From positions 1-54,711 of the forward strand of contig JANQEO010000231.1 of NCBI GenBank assembly GCA_028278325.1: a stretch of 54,711 bases of DNA, written 5' to 3'. The stretch is from Candidatus Binatia bacterium. Its GTDB lineage: Bacteria > Desulfobacterota > Binatia > UBA1149 > JAJCZL01. The position numbers and the translations under genes are program-made. Positions 33,561-43,206 of the stretch are shown piece after piece. How positions within the stretch are numbered: the first letter of the stretch is position 1; each line of letters starts with the position of its first letter. The notes under the pieces are model-generated. The model saw only the letters and a program-made list of their open reading frames with translations, searched no databases and had not been told where the DNA came from.

Positions 33561-35020
33561 CCTTCGCCCTCACCTCCGCCGTCGTTGCCGATGATGTCCC
33601 AGCAATTGATCCAGTCGTGCCCCAGGTCCAGGCCGGAACAAGCTTGATCGAGGGCGACCTGATCGACGGGAACGACCATCTCTACGGGCTCGTCGCAGCC
33701 GTAGCTCTCCTCCGGCGAGAACTCGACGGTCACCGACGGAGCAACCGGGACCAGCTGTGCGCCCGTTACGTTGTCAACGAAGTCCGCTGATACTACAGGA
33801 TCGACTTGCCGGGTGTCGCCGTTCCAGCCTTCGACTTCGGTGTGGTCCCACTCGTCCTCGAACTGGTCTTGCTGCCAGGTGCCGGTGAAACGTGCCTTGG
33901 CAGCACCGTGGCCGAGGGCCAGATCGCCGATGTCATAGGGTTGACCCGGCGTGTTGGAGTCAAGAAGTTCACCGGTGGCGTTTACTTGGTCCGAATGTGT
34001 CCCCTGGCCACCGTCGTGCTCGTAGGTTCCGCTCGAATAGGTGTCCACCGAGAAGAAATCGGCGCCCTGCACGAACACGGCTTCGCCCGAATGATTGTCG
34101 TTGCCGTGAGTGCCGGTGTAGGCCATCTCGACGGTCTTTGTGCCGCTGAACGCTGCGGCGTCGTTGAGGTCGCCGGTCACGTGCACTTCGTGAGCGCTCT
34201 GCCCCTCAGGGTCGGCATGGAAGCCCTTCGAGACCATGGAAAAGTCCGCGCCGTCGATGACCTGACGAACGTATTCGGTCTGGGTCTCCTCGGCCTGACC
34301 GGAATCGCCACACATGAACATCTCGAACTCGACGATGGTGTCATCCTCATCACGCACGAGCTTCATCTTCACGCTGCTCGGCCCGCCGAATTCTTCTGGG
34401 TCACCCCCGGGAGGCGGCGGACCAAAGTCGAGGGCGAACACGTGATGGGACCCGTCATAGATGTCGATAGTGCCGTCGTCGACTGACTCGAACACGTTCT
34501 GGACATAGCAGAGAATGAGATCGGCCTGCGCTGCCGAGTTGACTGCCTCCTTGACCAGATTGGTGGTCTGGCAAGCAGCGAGGCTGCTGTTTTGGTCGAA
34601 AGTGTTGCTGTCGACGTCTCCTAGACGGATCCCGGTGGTCGCGACCGCAGAGGCCGGATCGCCGACGACCAGGGCGGGTGCAACATCTGACACGACCGGG
34701 GCCGTCGCGCGCGGCAGGTCAGCTATATTCGTCGCTGCGACGCCGGGGCAATCGAGGGCTACCGGCTGGCCGACCGCCGAGCGAAGTACTTCCAGCGCGT
34801 CGCTTGCCGCAATAGAGCCGTCCTTGTCGACATCGCAGCGCGCGAACACGCAGCTACCGGCGCCGACGGCTACTCCCAAAGTGCCAAGGGCGTCACTGGC
34901 CGTTACCGAGCCGTCGCCGTCGAAATCACCGCAGCTGGCGTTGGCCGGCGCCGGCGCATGAAGCACGACTACGGACACTGCGATGATGCTCATCAAACTT
35001 ACAAACATCTGCTTGGTCAT
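33110..35020 (-). CDS. Secreted protein with N-terminal dockerin-like pair and C-terminal cysteine-rich repeats
   Basis: The 636-residue product has a signal peptide (MTKQMFVSLMSIIAVSVVVL, then ANASC), then two Ca-loop repeats: CGDFDGDGSVTASDALGTL and CDVDKDGSIAASDALEVL. The middle (about 110-480) is acidic and not recognised, with DLILCYVQNVFESVDDGTID. The C-terminus holds three near-identical repeats of about 50 residues (CEQGPDCAPDGFCDGPNCC...) separated by GGGHEE-type linkers. An agggga site precedes ATG 35020. It lies 15 bases upstream of the M9 protease gene and is probably co-transcribed. Function unknown; likely a surface or matrix protein. Confidence 0.75.
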   Translation of the reverse strand: MTKQMFVSLMSIIAVSVVVLHAPAPANASCGDFDGDGSVTASDALGTLGVAVGAGSCVFARCDVDKDGSIAASDALEVLRSAVGQPVALDCPGVAATNIADLPRATAPVVSDVAPALVVGDPASAVATTGIRLGDVDSNTFDQNSSLAACQTTNLVKEAVNSAAQADLILCYVQNVFESVDDGTIDIYDGSHHVFALDFGPPPPGGDPEEFGGPSSVKMKLVRDEDDTIVEFEMFMCGDSGQAEETQTEYVRQVIDGADFSMVSKGFHADPEGQSAHEVHVTGDLNDAAAFSGTKTVEMAYTGTHGNDNHSGEAVFVQGADFFSVDTYSSGTYEHDGGQGTHSDQVNATGELLDSNTPGQPYDIGDLALGHGAAKARFTGTWQQDQFEDEWDHTEVEGWNGDTRQVDPVVSADFVDNVTGAQLVPVAPSVTVEFSPEESYGCDEPVEMVVPVDQVALDQACSGLDLGHDWINCWDIIGNDGGGEGEGQGICEQGPDCAPDGFCDGPNCCGGPDCGGDGVCTGPDCCQGEGCNGGGGHEEGFCEQGPDCAPDGFCDGPNCCGGPDCGGDGVCTGPDCCQAEECNGGGHEHGLCEQGPDCAPDGICDGPDCCGGPDCGGDGQCTGPDCCQFEECNQPQ

Positions 35021-35281
35021 TCGTTCGTCCCCTAAACAAGACTGGCGGCACGGTTTAGTCTGCTTGCCGCGTTACAGCGGCCTTAGGGAGCAACCGGCGC
35101 GCCAGAAGTTTTTTCCTTGTGCTACGGTCACCGAGGCAAGGCTGCCGCGCCGCAAACCGAACAGTACGGAACAACGCCGTCGTGAGTTCGCCGGAAGCGG
35201 TTCAGGGGAAGTTGATAAAGCGCATACGGTCAGGCCTGCACTAGGTTACGTAGTCCATAGCGCGATGTGACCAGCGAGGTT

Positions 35282-35665
35282 CTACGAAGGCTGCGGGGAG
35301 TCGCCGTGTGTAGCGTTCTTCTTGGTAGGCGCGCCACAAACGCCATCGACCGTTTCCTCGAGTTCGACACCTTCGGCAACGGTGCCGCTGCACTGCTGCT
35401 CGTCGGAGTCCAGGGTGAACAGGACTCCGATCAGGAGAACGAACAAAGGAACGATTACCCAGGGAGCATAGTCGTCGATGAGCCAGGTGAAGATCGGCTC
35501 GAAGTACTCGGCGATGGGCCAGCCGATGAAGTATCCGATGGCGACGCCCAGGCACCCACCGGCGAAGATCAGCTCCGGTCCACCTGTCTCGTTGCCGTAG
35601 TATGCCCCCACACCGGCTGCGAGTCCGATGATCGCGTTAGCCAGGATGGTCGCGGTTCGTTCCAC
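35282..35665 (-). CDS. Small membrane protein of unknown function
   Basis: From GTG 35665 the 127-residue product has membrane segments at about 6-23 (ILANAIIGLAAGVGAYYG), 30-50 (ELIFAGGCLGVAIGYFIG) and 65-85 (WVIVPLFVLLIGVLFTL), then a short soluble tail with two cysteines. The frame opens earlier (35806) but would then overlap the divergent HAD gene. A TATAAT lies only 6 bases before the GTG, so the mRNA may be leaderless. The 260 bases between this gene and the one starting at 35020 hold no gene that I can see. Confidence 0.6.
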   Translation of the reverse strand: MERTATILANAIIGLAAGVGAYYGNETGGPELIFAGGCLGVAIGYFIGWPIAEYFEPIFTWLIDDYAPWVIVPLFVLLIGVLFTLDSDEQQCSGTVAEGVELEETVDGVCGAPTKKNATHGDSPQPS

Positions 35666-35741
35666 GCAACCATTATACGGCGCCGCGGTTCCTCGGGCGG
35701 CAAACCTTGACCATTTCCCAGACCGGTGCAGCCTAAGGGAT

Positions 35742-36542
35742 ATGGACACTGCCGGCCCACCCAAGGCCTTACTGATAGATCTCGACGGTGTGCTGTACGT
35801 AGGCAACGACCCGGTCGACGGAGCCGCAGAAGCTGCGCACTGGATAGCGCAGCAGCGTATCCCCCATCTCTACGTCACCAACACTACCTCGAGGCCCCGA
35901 AGTGCACTTGTGGAAAGACTAGCGGGATTCGGGATCGAGACCGACGCGTCCGATATTCTGACCCCGCCGGTCGCCGCGGTCAGTTGGCTGGGCGAGAATG
36001 CGCCCGGGCCGGTGGCATTGTTCGTGCCGTCTGCAACACGCCCTGAATTCGATGCGCTGGAAATCCTCGACGACGAAGCAAACGAAGGCGCTGCGGCGGT
36101 GGTCATCGGTGACCTGGGACATGCTTGGGACTTCGCGACGCTAAACAGGGCTTTTCGTCTTCTCATGTGCGACCCGGCCCCGGCTCTGGTGGCCCTGGGC
36201 ATGACACGTTACTGGCGATCGGCCGACGGCCTGCAGCTCGACGTCGCACCCTTCGTGGTCGCACTCGAACACGCATGCGGTTGCAAGGCGACGGTCCTGG
36301 GGAAACCGGCGGAGCCGTTCTTCGCCACCGCCTTGCGCATACTCGACGCTCCTAGCGAAGCCGTGGTCATGATCGGCGACGACATTGTCGGCGACGTAGG
36401 CGGCGCTCAGTCGGCAGGGATCCGGGGCGTACTTGTGCGCACGGGTAAGTACCGTCCCAAAGACCTCGAAGGAACGATCGAACCCGAAGCCGTTCTCGAT
36501 TCGTTCGCCGGCCTCCCCGCCTGGTGGAAAGCCCAAGCCTAG
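35742..36542 (+). CDS. HAD-superfamily (HAD-IIA, LHPP/NagD-like) phosphatase
   Basis: The 266-residue product has all four HAD motifs: LIDLDGVLYVGND, YVTNTTSRPRSAL, KATVLGKPAEPFF and MIGDDIVGDVGGAQSAG. The cap arrangement fits the HAD-IIA group that includes NagD, PGP and LHPP-like phosphatases. A taaggga site precedes ATG 35742; the track-length frame opens earlier but overlaps the divergent membrane-protein gene. Substrate (sugar phosphate, phosphohistidine or pyrophosphate) is unknown. Confidence 0.9.
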   Translation: MDTAGPPKALLIDLDGVLYVGNDPVDGAAEAAHWIAQQRIPHLYVTNTTSRPRSALVERLAGFGIETDASDILTPPVAAVSWLGENAPGPVALFVPSATRPEFDALEILDDEANEGAAAVVIGDLGHAWDFATLNRAFRLLMCDPAPALVALGMTRYWRSADGLQLDVAPFVVALEHACGCKATVLGKPAEPFFATALRILDAPSEAVVMIGDDIVGDVGGAQSAGIRGVLVRTGKYRPKDLEGTIEPEAVLDSFAGLPAWWKAQA

Positions 36543-36558
36543 GGAACCGCCGGCGCGA

Positions 36559-36993
36559 TCAAGGCGTGATGACCAACCGCTTGGGCCGCTCCGGCGCACC
36601 GGAGACGATCCCGACCAGAGAACAAGTCCGGCTTTGCCCGCTGCGATTGACGCAACTCAGGGTCTCGCCGGCTGCTATCCGCATGCCCGGATCGTAGTGC
36701 GTGCAACCGGCACTACCGTAGGTCAGACGCGCTCCCGACTCATCGTTGCGGACATACATCGCTCCGTGCTCGACACAGGCTTGCGTCAGCAGGAACTCGC
36801 CCCTGCGCGGAGACTTGTACATCTCGCGAACCGACCCACTGTTCGGCGTTGCCGTCGAACTAATGACCTCGGGTTCGGCGATCTTCGGTTTCGCCGCTTC
36901 GCCGTCAGCGCTTCCGGCTGCAGGCATCGACAGCGAAACCAGTGCGAACGCAGCTAATACAGGTACTACAGGAAAACTACGTATCATTGTCAT
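36559..36993 (-). CDS. Small secreted protein of unknown function
   Basis: From ATG 36993, preceded by a gaggtgg site, the 144-residue product has a signal peptide (MTMIRSFPVVPVLAAFALVS, cleavage near PAAGSA). The mature domain has four cysteines in an even spacing (TQACVEH, SAGCTHY, TLSCVNR, RTCSLV) that could form two disulfides. I recognise no family. It converges with the HAD gene and is divergent from the GT-C operon, with about 240 bases upstream before that GTG. Confidence 0.7.
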   Translation of the reverse strand: MTMIRSFPVVPVLAAFALVSLSMPAAGSADGEAAKPKIAEPEVISSTATPNSGSVREMYKSPRRGEFLLTQACVEHGAMYVRNDESGARLTYGSAGCTHYDPGMRIAAGETLSCVNRSGQSRTCSLVGIVSGAPERPKRLVITP

Positions 36994-37233
36994 TACCACC
37001 TCGAGCCACGATAGTGTCGATCCGGCCTGCGTGTCCAGATCACCCGATCGAGGCACGGCCTTATGCCCAGGCAACGCGCGCCTTTCGCGTTGTAGGGCCT
37101 ACGCGCGGTTGGCCGATGGCCGGGCCCCATTCGGGGGAGCCGGACCGTCCCCAGCTGCTCGCAGCAGCGAGATCTAACCAGCTAAGCGTGAACAGCGTGA
37201 CTTACTGCTTCGCATCTGGTTTAGGAGCGCGTC

Positions 37234-39174
37234 GTGGCCGAGCAATCCAACCGCACCATTGATCGCGTGCTGCCAACCGCGATCGCGGCAGCGGTGTTCT
37301 GTGTCTACGCGGCCGGTGCTTGCCGCACCATCTATGTGGGCGACAGCGGCGAGCTCGTAACGGCCGTCGGTGTTCTCGGCATCCCACACCCCAGTGGCTA
37401 TCCCCTCTACGTGTTGGCGGGCAAGCTGTGGAGCCTCATCGTGCCCGTTGGTTCCCTGGCCTTTCGTATGAGCCTGTTCAGCGCTGCGTGCGCGGCGACG
37501 GCCTGCGCGTTGCTCTACAGACTGTGCCGCTCCATCGATGCCGGCCCTGCTGCATCGTTGTTTGCCGCCGCGCTCTTCGCCTTTTCTCCCAGCTTCTGGT
37601 CGCAGGCCAATGTCCAGCGCGTCTACGCTCTCGGAGCCATATTCGTCGTCGCGGCAACCATCGCCGCCATCCGCTGGTACCAGAGCCGGGAACCGTGGCG
37701 GTTGTACCTTGCATTCTTCTTGTGCGGCCTGGGTGCGACTAACCACACGTTCATGGGTGTATACGCGGTCGTCCTTGCACTGTTCGCCCTCTCGGCCCAA
37801 CCGGCACTGGTCAAGAACGTCCGCGCGTTGGTCGGATGCGGTGGAGCGACGTTGGTCGGGCTACTCCCCTATCTGTACCTGCCGATACGCTCGCGCTTCG
37901 ACCCGGTCTTGGATTGGGGCAACCCCGAAACCCTGGAGGGCTTCCGCAACGTCGTCCTGAGAAAAGGTTTCTGGGAGAGAGCCTGGCTCGAGCAGCCCGG
38001 GGACTTGCTGACGCTAACAGGTGATTACCTCGGCGGCTTAGGGACCGAGTTGACCTGGGCCGGCGTTGCACTCGCCCTGCTAGGGCTCGTACGCGCAAGG
38101 CATTCTTCGTGGCCCGTACGCTTGCCATTGATGATCATGGCAGCGAATCTCCTTTCGCTCGCACTGCACGGCTCCAGAAGCGACATATTCATCTGGCACC
38201 GCTACTACATTCCTAGCTACGCGATGGCCGCGGTTCTGGCAGGATACGGATGCCAGCAATTGATCACACGGCTGCCGCGCGCGGCGGCAGTTCTTCCGTT
38301 CTTGGTTCCCGCGTTCCTGCTCGTCGATGGTTGGAACGAGTACAACCGTAGCAGATACCGGATCGCGGAGGAGTTCTCATTAACCGTCCTGGATTCCCTA
38401 CCGCCCGGCGCCAACCTCGTCGCCACCGACGACAACGTGCTTTTCGTTTTGATGTATCTGCACCTGGCCGAGGGGCGCAGACCGGATATCAACCTGATAC
38501 TTCAAGGCGTCGGCGACGCCGACCTGCCGCCCTTGCGTTTCAATCCGGACGAAGACCCCCTATTCTTCACGCATCACCCCAACTGGACCGTGCCCGGACT
38601 GGAGATAGTTCCCATGGGTGTGGTCATGCAAGCACGCCGCGCCGGCACACCCTGGCCCGAACTGAACCTGCCTGCAGCCAGCTTGGACGGAGAGAACGAC
38701 GACAGCATACCGAAGGACTATCTTACCCAGAACCTGATCGGACTTTTCCACTACATGCTTGGCTTCAGCTACGAACAGCGCGAGTGGACGTCCGCTCGCC
38801 AGGAATTCGTGGCAGCGGCGCGGGCTGCCCCCAAGAACGACGTACTCTTCTACAACCTCGGCCTCGTATACGCGCGCAACGGGCTCCTCGACGATGCGCT
38901 CGAGGCGTTCGAGCGATCCAGAGAGATCAACCCGCGCCACCTCGCCAGTAAGTCCAGACCCCGCGCGAGCGAAAGAATCTCGGAAACCAAACGGGAACAG
39001 GCCAGACTCGCGGAAGTGGAGTCATCGCTGAAAGCCACACCCTCGCTGGCCGGTTTGACGGAGGGCACTCGAGACTACCACATAGAACTTGCGAGACTTC
39101 TCGTGGCAACAGGTGAACCGGTTGCTTCCCGAGGACATCGACTCCGCGCGCTGGAACTGGACGCCGGCCTCTAA
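37234..39174 (+). CDS. DUF2723 (GT-C type) membrane glycosyltransferase-like protein with C-terminal TPR
   Basis: From GTG 37234, after an aggag site, the 646-residue product begins with about ten membrane helices. The first large loop holds the DUF2723 signature TIYVGDSGELVTAVGVLGIP and HPSGYPLYVLAGKL, placing the Asp and Glu as likely catalytic residues. A soluble region (about 385-480) and TPR-like helices (about 505-580, FYNLGLVYARNGLLDDALEA) follow. DUF2723 proteins are related to protein O-mannosyltransferases. It is the first gene of an operon; 12 bases separate it from the next gene. Confidence 0.83.
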   Translation: MAEQSNRTIDRVLPTAIAAAVFCVYAAGACRTIYVGDSGELVTAVGVLGIPHPSGYPLYVLAGKLWSLIVPVGSLAFRMSLFSAACAATACALLYRLCRSIDAGPAASLFAAALFAFSPSFWSQANVQRVYALGAIFVVAATIAAIRWYQSREPWRLYLAFFLCGLGATNHTFMGVYAVVLALFALSAQPALVKNVRALVGCGGATLVGLLPYLYLPIRSRFDPVLDWGNPETLEGFRNVVLRKGFWERAWLEQPGDLLTLTGDYLGGLGTELTWAGVALALLGLVRARHSSWPVRLPLMIMAANLLSLALHGSRSDIFIWHRYYIPSYAMAAVLAGYGCQQLITRLPRAAAVLPFLVPAFLLVDGWNEYNRSRYRIAEEFSLTVLDSLPPGANLVATDDNVLFVLMYLHLAEGRRPDINLILQGVGDADLPPLRFNPDEDPLFFTHHPNWTVPGLEIVPMGVVMQARRAGTPWPELNLPAASLDGENDDSIPKDYLTQNLIGLFHYMLGFSYEQREWTSARQEFVAAARAAPKNDVLFYNLGLVYARNGLLDDALEAFERSREINPRHLASKSRPRASERISETKREQARLAEVESSLKATPSLAGLTEGTRDYHIELARLLVATGEPVASRGHRLRALELDAGL

Positions 39175-39186
39175 GCCCGAGTCGCA

Positions 39187-41175
39187 GTGACCGGAACGAA
39201 AGCACTTCTACTTGTCGTTGCCGTTATCGCCGTGGCTTACGGCGCCAGCGTCCGTAACGAACTGGTCTTCGATGACTTGATATTCGCGACTCGCGACGCG
39301 CGGGTGCAGGATATCGGCGAAACCCCTCGCCTGTTCGTCGAACCTCTCTGGGGTTTTAAGGACAATCCCGGCAGCAAAGGCGTCCACCAATACTATCGCC
39401 CCCTTCAGCTAGCTCCACTAGCCATCCTCAACTACCTGTTCGATGATCCCGCGCCGGCCGCACACCTCCTCAACCTGTTGGTGCACCTGTGCAACGCCTT
39501 GCTCGTCATGATGATCTCGAGACGGCTGCTCTCCAACGATCACGCTGCGCTCGCGGTCGCATTGCTTTTCGCCGTTCACCCAGGCCACTCGGAGGCAGTG
39601 CTGTGGGTCTCCGACATCTGCGGATTGGGTGCCGCCGCCTGCATGCTCGGAGTCGTTCTTATCCACATGCGCGGCTCAACGGGCAATATCGGCGGCGCCA
39701 CGGCGATCGCCGTGCTGGGCTTCACCGGCTTGCTCTTCAAGGAGTCTGCATTGCTGGCGCCGCTCCTTTTGTTGATCCACGACCTGACGCTGGGCCGCGA
39801 CGGCTTCGGGCCCGACCGTCGACGCCTATTGCCCTACGCAGCGCTGGCCGTACCGCTGGCCTGCTACACAGCGCTGCGCCTGCACGCCCTGGAAGGATTC
39901 CTACCGGGGTTCAGAGACCACGGACTGGGACCGGCGGCTCTAGTGGTCAACGGCTTTGCGCTGCTTCCCGCCTACGCCGCAACCTTCGTGTGGCCGTCCG
40001 ATCTCAACATGTACCACGACTTCGACGCAGCCGGCGGGCCGGCTGATATTCGGTTCTTGGCCGGGATCTCGATTGCCCTGCTGATACTGGCAACTAGCGC
40101 GTACTTCTCGAGGACTCGTCCCGGCGTGAGTTTCGGGCTCTTGTGGTCACTTTCAACCGCCGCCCCTTACCTGATCGTGCGCTGGCCCAGCCTCAACGTC
40201 TTTGCCGAGCGTTATCTGTATCTTCCGAGTATCGGCTTGCTTTGGGCCCTTGCTTTCGCAGCCATGGCCGCCTCGCGGAAAGGCCGCGCGTTCCGCCAAG
40301 GCCTCGCGGTCGCGGTGGCCGCCGTCGCTGCGATCTTCATCACGATCGATATCGCGAGAACTTACGAGTGGCGCGACGAGCTGACCCTATACACCAAGAC
40401 ACTGGAACAATCCGAACGGGCCGAACTGATCCGCAACAACCTGGCGCTGCGATACTTGGCCGACGGCCGCCACGCCGAGGGAGTGGAGTTGCTCGAGGGG
40501 CTGGTCGCAATGGATCCGGACTTCGCTGACGCTCACCACAATCTGGGCCTCCTCTACCACGCGTCAGGTGAGACGGAGTCCGCGCTCGCCGCTTTTCGCC
40601 GGGCCCACGAACTCGCACCTTTCAAGCCCGAGACCCTACTCAACATGGGTTACGTCTACGATTCTCTGGGCCGGCGACCGGAAGCCGTCGAGGCTTACTT
40701 CCGACTGGTCATGCTCGAACCCAAGAGCACGGACGGGTGGCACAACCTCGCGGTGATCGCCTACGAATCGGGTCAGCCTGACAACGCGCGCAAAGCTGCC
40801 CGGCGTGTGCTGGCGATAGACCCGTCAGACAGCTCCGCCCGCGAACTCCTGCGGCGCCTGGACAGTCGTGCCGTGGCAAGTATTCGACCACCGCGCGGCG
40901 AGACCCTTCAGCGCTGCGAAGCCGGCAAAGCGGCCGCCGTCATGGGCGCCTACCAACAGGCTCTGGTAAAGCTCAACACGGCGGCCTGGATTGACGAAGC
41001 AGCGCCGTTACCCCATCACTATCTGGCCAACGTGTACTACCTGACCGGACGTCTCAGAAAGGCTGTACTGCATCAAAGGCTCGCTCTAGAACGGGCCCCA
41101 GGCAACACGCTGTACAAGAGAAACCTGGAGTCACTCGAGCGAGAATTGGCCGTATTGCAGGCGGGTAAACCTTGA
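39187..41175 (+). CDS. TMTC-like (GT-C) membrane protein with TPR repeats
   Basis: From GTG 39187 the 662-residue product has about ten membrane helices and then TPR repeats (about 420-650, DAHHNLGLLYHASGETESAL and LLNMGYVYDSLGRRPEAVEA). The loop after the first helix has VRNELVFDDLIFATRD, the paired Asp expected in GT39/TMTC-type O-mannosyltransferases, and HQYYRPLQLAPLAI follows as in TMTC proteins. The likely role is transfer of a lipid-linked sugar to exported protein. It overlaps the next gene by 4 bases. Confidence 0.82.
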   Translation: MTGTKALLLVVAVIAVAYGASVRNELVFDDLIFATRDARVQDIGETPRLFVEPLWGFKDNPGSKGVHQYYRPLQLAPLAILNYLFDDPAPAAHLLNLLVHLCNALLVMMISRRLLSNDHAALAVALLFAVHPGHSEAVLWVSDICGLGAAACMLGVVLIHMRGSTGNIGGATAIAVLGFTGLLFKESALLAPLLLLIHDLTLGRDGFGPDRRRLLPYAALAVPLACYTALRLHALEGFLPGFRDHGLGPAALVVNGFALLPAYAATFVWPSDLNMYHDFDAAGGPADIRFLAGISIALLILATSAYFSRTRPGVSFGLLWSLSTAAPYLIVRWPSLNVFAERYLYLPSIGLLWALAFAAMAASRKGRAFRQGLAVAVAAVAAIFITIDIARTYEWRDELTLYTKTLEQSERAELIRNNLALRYLADGRHAEGVELLEGLVAMDPDFADAHHNLGLLYHASGETESALAAFRRAHELAPFKPETLLNMGYVYDSLGRRPEAVEAYFRLVMLEPKSTDGWHNLAVIAYESGQPDNARKAARRVLAIDPSDSSARELLRRLDSRAVASIRPPRGETLQRCEAGKAAAVMGAYQQALVKLNTAAWIDEAAPLPHHYLANVYYLTGRLRKAVLHQRLALERAPGNTLYKRNLESLERELAVLQAGKP

Positions 41176-43145
41176 AGCCGGGCCTCTCCATGTACAGGAA
41201 CTTACTCTTTGGAGTTCTGTCCGTCCTCATTTGCTGCACCCTGTCTTTCGGCTGCAACACGTCATCACGAGCGGGAAGGGTCATCGTACTGGGTCTCGAC
41301 GGCATGGACCCAGATATCGTCGACCTGCTGATGTCGGAGGGGAAACTCCCGAACTTCGCAAAGCTTCGCCGCGAAGGTGCCTACGGCAGATTCTTGAGCA
41401 CCAAGCCGCTACTGAGTCCGATCATCTGGACGACCATCGCGACGGGAAAGTCCGCTGCTGACCACAAGATCGGCCACTTCGTCGCAGTCAACGAGAAAAC
41501 CGGAGAACAACTGCCGGTCACGAGCAGTATGCGCGCGGTCAAGGCACTGTGGAACATTCTCTCGGAGCAAGACCGTAGCGTAGGCGTGGTAGGCTGGTGG
41601 GCAACTTGGCCGGCTGAGGCCGTCAACGGCACGGTGATCAGCGATCACGCCTGCTACCACTTTCTGTTTCCCGAGGGACAGACGGGCGGTACCGACGTCA
41701 CCGGCGTTGTCTATCCTCCGGAGTATTTCGAGACGGTCCGGCGGATGATCCGTCGTCCGGCGGATCTGACCCGAGACGAGTTGGCGGGATTCGTCGAAAT
41801 AGACGACGATGAGTTCGCCCGGCCTTTCGAGTTCAGCGACGACCTGTCTCATTTCAAATGGGCGCTGGCGACCGCCGATACCTACCGTGACCTGGGTCTC
41901 CACCTTTGGGAACAGCAGGAACCGGATGTCCTGTTCGTCTACGTGGAGGGCGTCGATTCGACCTCCCATCTGTTCGGACATCTCTTCAGAGCCGAAGGCT
42001 TGGCCGGGGATCTTGCTGCACAGCAACAACGCTTCGGCCAAACCGTAGAAAAGATGTACGAGTACGCCGATGACATTCTGGGCCGATATATCGATGCCCT
42101 GGACGGTGATACGACGCTGATCGTCCTTTCAGACCACGGCTTCGAGCTCGGGGTACTGCACGACGATCCCACCAAGACCCGTGACATGCGCCGGGTTAGC
42201 GAACGGTATCACCAGGTGGAGGGCATCCTCTACATGTACGGCAACAAAGTATCTCCACGGCGTCGCTTGTTGTCGCCGGTGCTCATGGACATCGCACCCA
42301 CGGTGCTGTCGCTGGCGGGACTCGCACCTGCCGTCGACATGCCGGGCAGAGTGCTGACGGAAGCCGGCCGCATAGAGGAGCCGCCACGAAGGCTGGCGAG
42401 CTACGAAGGGGTGCCGACGTTCGGTGCGGAGTCGCCCGCCGACCCAACCGCCGACCCGGCCATTCTCGAGCGGCTCGCAAGCCTCGGCTACCTGGATACG
42501 GCGTCGCCCAAGGGCGACCGCAACCTGGCCGCCATCTACTTCGAGTCCGGCCGCTACGAAGAGGCGGCAGCGGCGTTCGCCGAGCTACTTCAAGCTTCGC
42601 CTGATAACGGAGCCTTGAGGGCAAGCTATGGAGGCGCCCTGGGAGCACTGGGCCGCTACGACGAAGCTCTCGAACAACTGTCGAAGGCGATCGAGTTGGA
42701 GCCCCTGAATCCGGAGCCCTACCACAATCGGGCATTGATCTACGAGCACCGCGGCGACACCGAAGCGGCAATTGCCGAGTACCGTAACGCTTTACGGTAC
42801 AGGTCCGACTATGCCCCCTCCCTTCAAGCGCTGCACCGCCTGACCGGTTCATCCGACGTTGCGCCATCTCTGAGCAACGAAGAACGGCAAGCTCTATTTG
42901 CGGCCCAGCAAGCGAGTGATGCCGCCAAGCGTGGAGACTACACGACTGCCATGGAGCATCTCGATCGAGCCGAGACACTAGCCCCGCACTTTCCGCTGGT
43001 CTACCAGTATCGGTCGAACGTCGCCTTCTTGATGGGCGACCTCGAGGCCGCACGCCGGGCGCTCGAGAAGGCCCTCGAGCTCGAGCCCGACAACGCGCTG
43101 TTCAAGCTCAACCTCGAACGCCTCGGTCCATCTGAGGGCGAATAA
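41172..43145 (+). CDS. Lipoprotein with alkaline-phosphatase-fold (type I phosphodiesterase) and TPR domains
   Basis: TTG 41172 overlaps the preceding stop as TTGA; ATG 41190 is an alternative. The 657-residue product has a lipoprotein signal ending SFGC, then VIVLGLDGMDPDIVDLL, the nucleophile loop SPIIWTTIATGK, VEGVDSTSHLFGH and VLSDHGFELG, which together supply the metal ligands of the nucleotide pyrophosphatase/phosphodiesterase fold. TPR repeats follow (about 440-640). It probably adds or removes a phospho- or phosphoalcohol group at the cell surface, but the substrate is unknown. Last gene of the GT-C operon. Confidence 0.85.
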   Translation: MKPGLSMYRNLLFGVLSVLICCTLSFGCNTSSRAGRVIVLGLDGMDPDIVDLLMSEGKLPNFAKLRREGAYGRFLSTKPLLSPIIWTTIATGKSAADHKIGHFVAVNEKTGEQLPVTSSMRAVKALWNILSEQDRSVGVVGWWATWPAEAVNGTVISDHACYHFLFPEGQTGGTDVTGVVYPPEYFETVRRMIRRPADLTRDELAGFVEIDDDEFARPFEFSDDLSHFKWALATADTYRDLGLHLWEQQEPDVLFVYVEGVDSTSHLFGHLFRAEGLAGDLAAQQQRFGQTVEKMYEYADDILGRYIDALDGDTTLIVLSDHGFELGVLHDDPTKTRDMRRVSERYHQVEGILYMYGNKVSPRRRLLSPVLMDIAPTVLSLAGLAPAVDMPGRVLTEAGRIEEPPRRLASYEGVPTFGAESPADPTADPAILERLASLGYLDTASPKGDRNLAAIYFESGRYEEAAAAFAELLQASPDNGALRASYGGALGALGRYDEALEQLSKAIELEPLNPEPYHNRALIYEHRGDTEAAIAEYRNALRYRSDYAPSLQALHRLTGSSDVAPSLSNEERQALFAAQQASDAAKRGDYTTAMEHLDRAETLAPHFPLVYQYRSNVAFLMGDLEAARRALEKALELEPDNALFKLNLERLGPSEGE

Positions 43146-43181
43146 AAAAGAAGGCCGGAGACTCCCGATGTCTCCGGCCTT
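43144..43181 (-). terminator. Intrinsic terminator of the giant repeat gene
   Basis: A perfect 12-bp stem AAGGCCGGAGAC (43151-43162) with GTCTCCGGCCTT (43170-43181) has a 7-base loop. On the minus strand it is followed by a T-run (43149-43144), the classic Rho-independent form, 26 bases past the giant gene's stop. Its T-run overlaps the stop of the convergent plus-strand gene, for which the stem may also act. Confidence 0.85.
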
Positions 43182-43206
43182 CGTGGGCTCCGACTATGCG
43201 CAACGC

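Noticed and set aside
33806..34486. A 226-codon plus-strand frame
   Set aside because: Shadow of the secreted cysteine-rich protein gene on the minus strand.
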